From assembly GCA_022703745.1 (NCBI GenBank), contig JAKLDB010000005.1:10560-16171 (forward strand): a stretch of 5,612 nucleotides of DNA, given 5' to 3'. The position numbers and the translations under genes were made by a program. Source of the DNA: Patescibacteria group bacterium (GTDB lineage: Bacteria > Patescibacteriota > Kazan-3B-28). Below, piece by piece: positions 1 to 5,599 of the stretch (the stretch's first letter is position 1; every line of letters starts with the position of its first letter). The notes beneath the pieces were generated by a model. That model had not been told where the DNA came from and did not search any database. It saw nothing but the letters and a program-made list of their open reading frames with translations.

Positions 1-40
1 TGACTAGCCATAATCTAATATCTAAAAATATCCTTCCCAT
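1..40 (-). CDS. 5' end of an unidentified gene, cut by the window edge
   Basis: An ATG at 38-40 opens a frame that stays open to the window edge and encodes MGRIFLDIRLWLV. It begins 16 bp after the stop codon of the DUF167 gene, in the same direction. Two Shine-Dalgarno-like stretches precede it: GAGG (45-48), four bases from the ATG, and AGGAGG (53-58), twelve bases away and overlapping the preceding stop codon. The alternative ATG inside the ribosome-binding region reaches a stop after 11 codons. The visible residues are mostly hydrophobic, so a buried beta strand or a membrane segment are both possible. Thirteen residues are too few to name a family. The placement suggests the last visible member of the nrdR operon. 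Confidence 0.5.
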   Translation of the reverse strand, partial: MGRIFLDIRLWLV

Positions 41-44
41 TATA

Positions 45-58
45 CCTCATCTCCTCCT
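45..58 (-). promoter_or_regulatory. Ribosome binding site(s) of the partial left-edge gene
   Basis: On the minus strand AGGAGG (53-58) and GAGG (45-48) lie 12 and 4 bases upstream of the ATG at 38-40. The AGGAGG overlaps the TAG stop codon of the preceding gene, which would allow translation to reinitiate. This is the best Shine-Dalgarno sequence within the operon; the starts of nrdR and nrdJ have none that I can see. Confidence 0.55.
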
Positions 59-275
59 ACCCTATCTCGAACACCTTTTGGCTGGAGGTCGGCCCAGAGA
101 TGAGATGGATTTGGGCTTTTGAGATATCAAACTCTAACGCCAATAGCTCAACCACCGCTTGGTTGGCCTTTCCCTTTTCTGGTACTGTCGTTACCCAAAC
201 TCGAAAACTATTCTCCGAAATCTTTTCGATCGCATTCCGAGAAGCTCTAGTAATAACTTTTACTTTTATTCGCAT
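57..275 (-). CDS. DUF167 / YggU-family small protein
   Basis: This 72-residue protein fits the DUF167 (YggU/UPF0235) family in length and pattern. It has an N-terminal beta strand of alternating basic and hydrophobic residues (RIKVKVITRAS), a central strand FRVWVTTVP, the family's most recognisable segment EKGKANQAVVELLA (about residues 33-46), and a C-terminal part ISGPTSSQKVFEI (59-71) matching the usual 'G..S..K.v.i' ending. The molecular role of the family is not established, so none is assigned. The ATG overlaps the preceding stop codon by one base (TAATG), a typical sign of translational coupling, and a weak GGTGG lies just upstream. The stop is TAG. It is probably cotranscribed with nrdR and nrdJ. 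Family assignment is fairly sure. Confidence 0.85.
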   Translation of the reverse strand: MRIKVKVITRASRNAIEKISENSFRVWVTTVPEKGKANQAVVELLALEFDISKAQIHLISGPTSSQKVFEIG

Positions 276-898
276 TAAGCTGCCACCATTATATCGTTGA
301 TTTGATTTCGAGCTTGCTTCATCAACGCTTCCGACAATTCTCGACTAAGCTTCTCATATCCAACGGGATTATCAGAAGGATTCATTTTTGTGAGCAAAAC
401 AGTTGCCTCATCAATACATCCACCCCTAATTGCTGTTTTGATTTTTTCCATCAATTCTTCCGCCGAGTTACATTTCTTTTCTTGCGCCAAAGCAGCCTCT
501 CGATCCTTCAAGCGCTTTGTTTCTATCGTTTCTAGTCGCATGACCAGCGCCAACTTTTCCTGATACGTAGCACTCTCTGCAAATTGCCTCCACAACACCT
601 TTTCTGCAGCAGAAAAAACTGGAGATTGTAAACGTTTCTCAATTTCTCTCCACACAGCCTCCCCCGAATCTTCGTAATCGCCTAAATAATCTAACAATTC
701 TCGTACCCATTCCGGATTAGCACCACAAGCCCTTCCTCCGGCAATCCATAATTCAGCTTCATTTGGAGTAAAGATTCCTTGACGAACAAGCCCATTCACC
801 CTCCATTCCAAATCATCTCGCAATGCTTCCGCCTGCTCCAAGCGTTCTGCGCTTTCCGTTTCACTCACTTCCAAATTTTCATTTTCCCATTGTTCCAT
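275..898 (-). CDS. Hypothetical helical protein downstream of nrdJ
   Basis: I do not recognise this 207-residue protein. It appears almost entirely alpha-helical and soluble: there is no signal peptide and no long hydrophobic segment. The first 30 residues are strongly acidic (nine Glu, two Asp, two Arg). The middle is rich in Trp (W32, W51, W64, W83, W103), and residues 105-142 look like a charged helix with coiled-coil character. The stretch 146-172 (ending GGCIDEATVLLTKM) resembles one TPR-like helical hairpin, but a single unit proves nothing. Cysteines C58, C143 and C161 form no metal-binding pattern. The gene starts 8 bp after nrdJ and its stop overlaps the next start, so it is almost certainly a real operon member. 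Only a weak AGGATG, 15 bases upstream of the ATG, could serve as ribosome binding site. A role linked to nucleotide reduction would be guesswork. Confidence 0.8.
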   Translation of the reverse strand: MEQWENENLEVSETESAERLEQAEALRDDLEWRVNGLVRQGIFTPNEAELWIAGGRACGANPEWVRELLDYLGDYEDSGEAVWREIEKRLQSPVFSAAEKVLWRQFAESATYQEKLALVMRLETIETKRLKDREAALAQEKKCNSAEELMEKIKTAIRGGCIDEATVLLTKMNPSDNPVGYEKLSRELSEALMKQARNQINDIMVAA

Positions 899-906
899 TT
901 TGCAAA

Positions 907-3741
907 TTAGCTACATCCTGTAGTTGTCCCACATTCACGACAAGAATAACAAGTTCCATTTCTTACCATCAACGCTCCGCAAGTAGGACAAGGTGGCGCA
1001 CTACTTTCTCTTACATCCCCATTTTTATCTGCCACCATATCTAACGATGTCTGTACTGGCATTGGTTCTGGTGTTTCTTGTGCAGACTCCTTAGCTACTC
1101 CATTAGTATTGGTAATATCTGACTGTTCCAAAGATCTTGCTACATCTTCTCCAATAATCCCCATTAAAACTTGTTGCTCTACTGGGAGATAATGCCGACC
1201 GACCCAACGTGCAATGTAGTCGGGAATAGACTTGGCAAATGGAATATCCATGTCATCAGTTGATCCCCATGGTTCAAATCGCATATTCAACAAAGAATCT
1301 ACTAGCGATTCTACTGATTCTCCTCTTTGCAAAGCTTTAGATAACAGTCTTGCCAATGTATCCATCAGACCAGAAAATGCCGAACCTTCCCTTGCAGTTT
1401 TCAGGAAGATCTCTCCCAACCGACCATCGGAATAGTGGTTCGCCGTAATATAAACCTTGTGATTCCCCACCACAAAACTATGAGTCAGTCCCCGCCTAGT
1501 CTTTGGCATATCCGTCTCTTGTAGTTCTAACAAGGCTCCCGAATCTTGTTCTTTTTCCTCTTCCTTCTTCTTTACCGTCAGTGGCTGAGATGCTTTGCAG
1601 TTATCCCGATACAATGCCAATGCCTTAATTCCCTTCTTCCACGCTTCTATGTATATCTGCTCTATTTCTTCAATCGTAGTTTCTTCCGGCATGTTCACTG
1701 TCTTACTAATTGCACCACTAAGAAAAGATTGGACTGCTGCCATCATCTCCACATGGGCCATTGGTCGGATAAACCGTACTCCCTTGCCAACCCTGCTAGC
1801 ACAATCGAATATCGGAAGATGTTCTTCGCGTAAATGCGGAGCTCCTTCAGCAGTTCCACTTTCTAGAATATAGTCATTAATCTCTTTCGCTTCAGTTTGG
1901 TTGTAACCCAAATGTTCCAAAGCAGCTCCTACTGAATGGTTCACAATAGAATACCCACCACCACCAGCTAACTTCTTGTACTTCACCAAAGCAAAGTCTG
2001 GTTCAATCCCAGTAGTATCTGCATCCATTAAAGGACCGATAGTACCAGTTGGTGCCAATACGGTTACCTGTGCATTCCGGTATCCATGCTTTTCGCCCAG
2101 AATATTTGCCTCATCCCAATCCTGCTTAGTTGCTGCGAGCAAACTAGATTCCAAGTTATCCGCATCTATGGAATATGCCGCATCTTTATGCATCTTCATT
2201 ACTCCCAACATAGATTCACGGTTAGGAGTAAAAGCACTAAATGTACCCAACCTATTTGCTATCCGTGCAGATTGAGCGTATGCCCTTCCTGTCATTATCC
2301 CTGTCATTGCTGCAGCCAAAGCTCTCCCCTTATCTGAATCGTAAGGCATTCCCACTCGCATCAAGTACGCCCCCAAATTGGCGTATCCCAACCCCAATGG
2401 ACGATATTCGTGAGAATTTTGAGCAATTATTTTTCCTGGATAAGAAGAAAAATCTACTAAGATTTCTTGTGCAGTGATCATAATCTCTACCGTATGGCGA
2501 TAACTATCTACATCAAAGGTTCCATCTTCTTTTAGATATTTCACCAAGTTAATTGAAGCCAAGTTACACGCCGAATCATCCAAGAACATATATTCACTAC
2601 ATGGGTTACTTGCATTTATCCGACCACTAACCTTGCAAGTATTCCATCTGTTAATCGTGGTATCGTATTGCATCCCAGGATCTGCACATCGCCAAGCTGC
2701 TTGGCTAATCTCTCGCATAATTTGTCGAGCAGGAAGAGTCCTAACAATCTCTCCTGTGGTTACTGCTCTTAGATCCCAATTGGCTCCATCTAGATATGCC
2801 TGCATAAATTCATCGCTTACTCTCACTGAATTATTCGAATTCTGCCCTCCCACCGTTTGATAAGCTTCACCATTGAAGTCGGAAGGAAGTCCTCCGTCTT
2901 CAATTAAAATTTTCGCCTTGTCTTCTTCTCTGGCCTTCCAACGAATAAATTCAATAATCTCTGGATGATCCACATTGAGAATCACCATCTTTGCCGCTCT
3001 CCTGGTCGTTCCACCAGACTTAGTTGCACCAGCACCGGAATCAAACACTTTTAGAAAAGATAACACACCAGAAGAAGTTCCGCCTCCCGAAAGTCGCTCA
3101 TACTTCGATCTAAGTGGAGAAAAATTAGTTCCCGAACCACTACCGTATTTAAATAACTGTGATTCTTTCTTCAGTAAATCAAAGATGTCTGTGAGATCAT
3201 CTCTGATCGATTGAATAAAACAAGCCGATGCCTGCGGATGCTCATATGCATTGAGTGCCACCTCGACTTGCTTCGCTTCTTCATTCCAATGCCAGTTCTG
3301 TGAATTACCAGTAATTCCATATTCGTGAAATAAACCAACATTAAACCAAACTGGAGAATTAAAAGCTGCCCGTTGAGTCATCAAAATATATTTCAACTCA
3401 TCTTCAAAAGCATTGGCTTCCTCTGCATCTACCAAGTATCCCAATTGTTCTCCCCCTTTTCTAATCGTGTGCGCAACCCGATACACCAATTGCTTGATAG
3501 AAGTCTCCATCCCTTCTGGTGCACCTACTCCGCGTTTACGCAGATACTTGTAAGCGGCAATGGTAACTGCTGTTTCGGACCAATCCTCCGGTGCCTCTAC
3601 ATCCCTATCCAGCAACATTGTTCCATCGGTGTCCTTCAGACTAACCCGCCTCGTCCCCCATTCCGTCATTTTAAAGACATCCTCGCCCACCCGAGTAAAA
3701 TACCGAGCTACTAGCCCCCTTTCCCCTTTCGTTTCCTCCAT
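907..3741 (-). CDS. nrdJ: Class II (adenosylcobalamin-dependent) ribonucleotide reductase
   Basis: The enzyme reduces ribonucleotides to deoxyribonucleotides in the cytoplasm, using adenosylcobalamin to generate the thiyl radical. At 944 residues it matches the long, zinc-ribbon-bearing NrdJ type. The N-terminal part carries family signatures (RYFTR at 13-17; AFNSPVWFNVG at 126-136). The barrel contains the redox cysteine C174 (ASACFIQS), the radical-cysteine motif NPCSE (N379, C381, E383) and the partner cysteine C392 (ACNLASINL). The phosphate-binding loop is PTGTIGP (564-570), followed by GIEPDF (578-583). After a charged linker (about 723-733) comes the usual C-terminal domain, ending in a cysteine-rich tail (C918, C921, C931, C934, C937, C943) that probably binds zinc and delivers reducing equivalents. 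No N-terminal ATP-cone is present, so overall-activity control by dATP is not expected. All catalytic residues appear intact. It lies 9 bp after nrdR and has no clear Shine-Dalgarno sequence, which suggests coupled translation. Confidence 0.97.
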   Translation of the reverse strand: MEETKGERGLVARYFTRVGEDVFKMTEWGTRRVSLKDTDGTMLLDRDVEAPEDWSETAVTIAAYKYLRKRGVGAPEGMETSIKQLVYRVAHTIRKGGEQLGYLVDAEEANAFEDELKYILMTQRAAFNSPVWFNVGLFHEYGITGNSQNWHWNEEAKQVEVALNAYEHPQASACFIQSIRDDLTDIFDLLKKESQLFKYGSGSGTNFSPLRSKYERLSGGGTSSGVLSFLKVFDSGAGATKSGGTTRRAAKMVILNVDHPEIIEFIRWKAREEDKAKILIEDGGLPSDFNGEAYQTVGGQNSNNSVRVSDEFMQAYLDGANWDLRAVTTGEIVRTLPARQIMREISQAAWRCADPGMQYDTTINRWNTCKVSGRINASNPCSEYMFLDDSACNLASINLVKYLKEDGTFDVDSYRHTVEIMITAQEILVDFSSYPGKIIAQNSHEYRPLGLGYANLGAYLMRVGMPYDSDKGRALAAAMTGIMTGRAYAQSARIANRLGTFSAFTPNRESMLGVMKMHKDAAYSIDADNLESSLLAATKQDWDEANILGEKHGYRNAQVTVLAPTGTIGPLMDADTTGIEPDFALVKYKKLAGGGGYSIVNHSVGAALEHLGYNQTEAKEINDYILESGTAEGAPHLREEHLPIFDCASRVGKGVRFIRPMAHVEMMAAVQSFLSGAISKTVNMPEETTIEEIEQIYIEAWKKGIKALALYRDNCKASQPLTVKKKEEEKEQDSGALLELQETDMPKTRRGLTHSFVVGNHKVYITANHYSDGRLGEIFLKTAREGSAFSGLMDTLARLLSKALQRGESVESLVDSLLNMRFEPWGSTDDMDIPFAKSIPDYIARWVGRHYLPVEQQVLMGIIGEDVARSLEQSDITNTNGVAKESAQETPEPMPVQTSLDMVADKNGDVRESSAPPCPTCGALMVRNGTCYSCRECGTTTGCS

Positions 3742-3750
3742 ATTCAGTTG

Positions 3751-4227
3751 TTATTTATTTACTTTTATATCTTTTTCCTTATCTATCATTCTTTTGATTT
3801 CTTTATCAAAAGTTTCTAAATCTCTAAACTTCCGATACACCGCAGCAAAACGAATGTATGCCACTCCATCAATCTGTTCCAACTTTTTAATCACTATTTC
3901 ACCTACATCAGAAGAATTTACTTCTTCTCGATTCAATTCATATATTTCCCGTTCGATATCATCAATCAGTTTTTCAATTTCCGCTGCTGGCAATGGTCTT
4001 TTATGAAATGCTTTGTAAATCCCTGCTGCCATTTTTTCCCGTTCAAACAATTCCCGTGTTCCATCTCGCTTCACTACCATTAGACGTGGCTGTTCTATGC
4101 GTTCATAAGTAGTAAAGCGAAATTGGCATTTCGGACACTCTCTTCTCCTTCTTACAATTGCGTTATCATCCGCTTCTCGCGAATCAACTACCACGCTGTC
4201 TAAATCACCACACTGTGGACACCGCAT
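3751..4227 (-). CDS. nrdR: Transcriptional repressor NrdR
   Basis: NrdR represses ribonucleotide reductase genes when its ATP-cone senses adenine (deoxy)nucleotides. The 158-residue length is typical. The N-terminal zinc ribbon has C3, C6, C31 and C34 (CPQC and CPKC), with the characteristic basic run VRRRREC (25-31) between the pairs. The ATP-cone domain spans about residues 48-138, beginning LMVVKRDGTRELF and ending IRFAAVYRKF. A short lysine-rich tail follows. The ATG at 4227 gives the canonical MRCPxC start; no Shine-Dalgarno sequence precedes it. Two NrdR-box-like sites lie directly upstream, and nrdJ follows after 9 bp, so the protein probably represses its own operon. The function is well established for the family; autoregulation here is inferred from the operators. 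Confidence 0.97.
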   Translation of the reverse strand: MRCPQCGDLDSVVVDSREADDNAIVRRRRECPKCQFRFTTYERIEQPRLMVVKRDGTRELFEREKMAAGIYKAFHKRPLPAAEIEKLIDDIEREIYELNREEVNSSDVGEIVIKKLEQIDGVAYIRFAAVYRKFRDLETFDKEIKRMIDKEKDIKVNK

Positions 4228-4234
4228 AGGTTTA

Positions 4235-4250
4235 GCACATTATCTTGTGT
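4235..4250 (-). promoter_or_regulatory. NrdR box, proximal
   Basis: Read on the minus strand this is ACACAAGATAATGTGC, 13 of 16 positions matching the known NrdR-box consensus acaCwAtATaTwGtgt, which I recall from the literature. Its edge lies 7 bp upstream of the nrdR ATG. It shares the 9-bp sequence CACAAGATA with the distal box, 33 bp away start to start. It also contains GATAAT, which could be a -10 element giving an almost leaderless nrdR message. Confidence 0.75.
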
Positions 4251-4261
4251 ATGTAAGACTA

Positions 4262-4291
4262 ATAATACCGCTATATCTTGTGCCACCCTAA
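4262..4291 (-). promoter_or_regulatory. Possible promoter of the nrdR-nrdJ operon
   Basis: A -10-like TATTAT lies at 4262-4267 on the minus strand, in the gap between the two NrdR boxes. The best -35 candidates, TAGGGT (17-bp spacing, 4285-4290) or TTAGGG (18 bp, 4286-4291), are poor. With this promoter, the distal NrdR box fills the -35/-10 spacer and the proximal box covers the start of transcription, a good arrangement for repression. GATAAT at 4239-4244 is an alternative -10. The exact promoter is uncertain. Confidence 0.35.
4268..4283 (-). promoter_or_regulatory. NrdR box, distal
   Basis: Read on the minus strand this is GCACAAGATATAGCGG, 12 of 16 positions matching the NrdR-box consensus, with the central CaAgATATaG well kept and the right half weaker. 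It lies 17 bp from the proximal box. Known NrdR operators come as pairs separated by roughly 15-16 bp, about three helical turns centre to centre; this pair is close to that. Confidence 0.7.
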
Positions 4292-4344
4292 AAACCGCTC
4301 CCATACTATTTATCCTCTCCTTTTATCCCCACCCCTCTCTATCT

Positions 4345-4377
4345 ACAACAAAGCCCCGTCCTGAAAACGGGGCCTTG
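4345..4377 (-). terminator. Intrinsic terminator of ftsZ
   Basis: On the minus strand CAAGGCCCCGT and ACGGGGCTTTG pair into an 11-bp stem (one G-U wobble at 4374/4352) with a 7-base loop (4360-4366), followed by TTGT. The first arm begins 15 bp after the ftsZ stop codon. On the plus strand the wobble would be a C-A mismatch and no T-rich tail follows, so it works leftward. It separates ftsZ from the nrdR operon, though some readthrough is possible because the T tract is interrupted. Confidence 0.85.
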
Positions 4378-4392
4378 TCAACTTCAATCTTT

Positions 4393-5496
4393 CTACTTAA
4401 TCTTCTTCCGAATGAATGCTGGAACATCTAATTCATCTCTTTCATCCTCTCGATGTTCCGTCTTCACCACAGCTGGTTTAGCTTCCATCTTCCTTCTTTG
4501 GATGTAGGATTCATCAAATCCCGTTGCAATAACGGTAATCTTAATTTCACCCTGCATCGCTTCATCTACAACTGCACCGAAGATAATGTTAGCATCTCCA
4601 TCCGAAGCTTCGGTAATTACCCGAGCCGCTTCATCGATCTCATACATCGACATGTCTGGACCACCAGTGATGTTAAACAGAATTCCTTTTGCTCCATCAA
4701 TGGATAGTTCCAGTAAAGGTGAATCAATCGCCATCTTCGCCGCTTCTAATGCACGGTTATCTCCAGTACCACGTCCAATTCCCATCAAGGCACTTCCCGC
4801 ATTCTGCATGATTGTCTTCACGTCAGCAAAGTCGACGTTAATCATTCCATGCATCGTGATTAGATCCGAAATACCTTGCACACCTTGACGGAGAATATCA
4901 TCTACCACCGTGAAAGCATCATATAGCGATGTTTTCTTATCGATTACTTGTAGTAGCCGATCGTTAGGAATAGTGATGAGAGTATCCACTCTGCTTTGCA
5001 GTTCTTGAATACCTTCTTCACCTACCCGCTTACGCCGCATTCCCTCGAACGAGAACGGTTTCGTTACTACCGCCACCGTCAGTGCACCCAATTCGCGAGC
5101 GATTTCCGCCACGATTGGAGCTGCACCAGTTCCGGTGCCACCGCCCATGCCGCAGGTTACAAAAACCATATCGGCATCCTTCAGAGCGGTATAGATAGCT
5201 TCCTTATCTTCTTCCGCTGACTTCCGTCCCAGCTCAGGGTCCGAGCCGGCGCCAAGACCACGGGTAGTGGTTTGGCCAATCTGAACCCTAACAGGTGCAT
5301 CATTGTGATGCAAATCCTGTGCGTCTGTGTTTACCGCGACGAATTCCACCCCTTTGATTCTGGACTGAATCATTCGATTCACCGCGTGGCAGCCGGAGCC
5401 GCCCACACCGACAACCTTAATTCGTGCAAACACATCAGCTTCTTCAAAAGAATCCGATGCAATATTCGCACTCATGGTCCGTTTTTTGGTTGCCAT
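4393..5496 (-). CDS. ftsZ: Cell division protein FtsZ
   Basis: FtsZ is the tubulin-like GTPase that polymerises into the cytokinetic ring. From the ATG at 5494-5496 it has 367 residues. Visible landmarks are the nucleotide-binding start IKVVGVGGSG (26-35), NTDAQ (56-60), the tubulin signature GGGTGTG (118-124), IPNDRLL (176-182) and the T7 loop NVDFADV (220-226), whose acidic residues D222 and D225 complete the GTPase site of the neighbouring subunit. The globular core ends near residue 337. A short charged linker of about 20 residues leads to the C-terminal anchor peptide DELDVPAFIRKKIK, which in other bacteria binds FtsA or SepF. An in-frame ATG at 5565 would add 23 residues, but it overlaps the promoter's -10 element, so it is rejected as the start. 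The family assignment is certain. Confidence 0.98.
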   Translation of the reverse strand: MATKKRTMSANIASDSFEEADVFARIKVVGVGGSGCHAVNRMIQSRIKGVEFVAVNTDAQDLHHNDAPVRVQIGQTTTRGLGAGSDPELGRKSAEEDKEAIYTALKDADMVFVTCGMGGGTGTGAAPIVAEIARELGALTVAVVTKPFSFEGMRRKRVGEEGIQELQSRVDTLITIPNDRLLQVIDKKTSLYDAFTVVDDILRQGVQGISDLITMHGMINVDFADVKTIMQNAGSALMGIGRGTGDNRALEAAKMAIDSPLLELSIDGAKGILFNITGGPDMSMYEIDEAARVITEASDGDANIIFGAVVDEAMQGEIKITVIATGFDESYIQRRKMEAKPAVVKTEHREDERDELDVPAFIRKKIK

Positions 5497-5498
5497 TA

Positions 5499-5518
5499 TC
5501 CTTACTTCGACCTCCCTT
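5499..5518 (-). promoter_or_regulatory. Ribosome binding region deciding the ftsZ start
   Basis: AAGGGAGG (5511-5518) is a strong Shine-Dalgarno match, but its GGAGG core is 14 bases from the ATG at 5496, longer than usual. A second, weaker AAGGA (5499-5503) lies only 2 bases from the ATG. No in-frame start codon lies between them, and the next ATG (5475) has no such sequence. Together they support 5496. Confidence 0.65.
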
Positions 5519-5527
5519 AACAAAAAT

Positions 5528-5557
5528 AATATATCTGTGGTAAACAAAAGTTTACAA
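5528..5557 (-). promoter_or_regulatory. Possible second ftsZ promoter (P2)
   Basis: On the minus strand TTGTAA (5552-5557) and TATATT (5528-5533) are 18 bp apart, with 4 of 6 and 5 of 6 matches to the sigma70 consensus. Its spacer contains most of the GTAAAC inverted repeat. This is weaker than the upstream promoter, and AT-rich sequence easily gives such matches. Confidence 0.3.
5540..5555. repeat. Small inverted repeat near the ftsZ transcription start
   Basis: GTAAAC (5540-5545) and GTTTAC (5550-5555) are perfect inverted arms around four A bases. The repeat lies at or just after the transcription start predicted from the upstream promoter. It could be a repressor operator or a small hairpin in the 5' leader. 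Confidence 0.5.
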
Positions 5558-5563
5558 CCAAAC

Positions 5564-5593
5564 ATTGTACAAACCGTAGTTTGACAATGTCAA
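5564..5593 (-). promoter_or_regulatory. Main ftsZ promoter (sigma70-type)
   Basis: On the minus strand a perfect -35 TTGACA (5588-5593) is followed after 18 bp by TACAAT (5564-5569), 5 of 6 matches to the -10 consensus. Transcription should start near 5556-5558, giving a leader of about 60 bases before the ATG at 5496. The -35 lies in the right arm of the 25-bp palindrome, so a protein bound there would compete with RNA polymerase. Confidence 0.75.
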
Positions 5594-5599
5594 ACTACG
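5575..5599. repeat. Perfect 25-bp palindrome over the ftsZ -35 element
   Basis: The arm CGTAGTTTGACA (5575-5586) is followed by one central base (5587) and its exact reverse complement (5588-5599). The symmetry and overlap with the -35 suggest a dimeric operator. In RNA it would form an 11-bp hairpin with a 3-base loop, so a terminator for a gene to the right of the window is an alternative, although only GTTTGT follows it. Each strand contains TTGACA, but no -10 follows on the plus strand. Confidence 0.8.

Noticed and set aside
911..923. Small hairpin (CTACA-GGA-TGTAG) just before the nrdJ stop as a regulator of the next gene
   Set aside because: It encodes the conserved Cys-rich end of NrdJ, and a 5-bp stem is common by chance.
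2780..2900. Possible intein or insertion in nrdJ, since class II reductases often host inteins
   Set aside because: The reading is continuous through all catalytic motifs without extra splicing-type blocks, and the total length of 944 residues is normal.
3560..4006. Long plus-strand frame of 148 codons opposite nrdJ and nrdR
   Set aside because: It lies antisense to two certain genes, crosses their junction, and its product is a Ser/Leu/Ile-rich low-complexity sequence without a domain. It is a shadow frame, as are all other plus-strand frames here.
4228..4392. A cobalamin riboswitch controlling the B12-dependent reductase
   Set aside because: I see no B12-box-like sequence or multi-helix structure in the intergenic region; the space is taken up by the ftsZ terminator and NrdR boxes.
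57..5496. Reassigned UGA codon, as in Gracilibacteria and Absconditabacteria
   Set aside because: All five complete genes end in TAA or TAG, which drew attention, but none contains an in-frame TGA while Gly is encoded normally. With UGA as glycine, genes of this length should contain some. The standard code fits.
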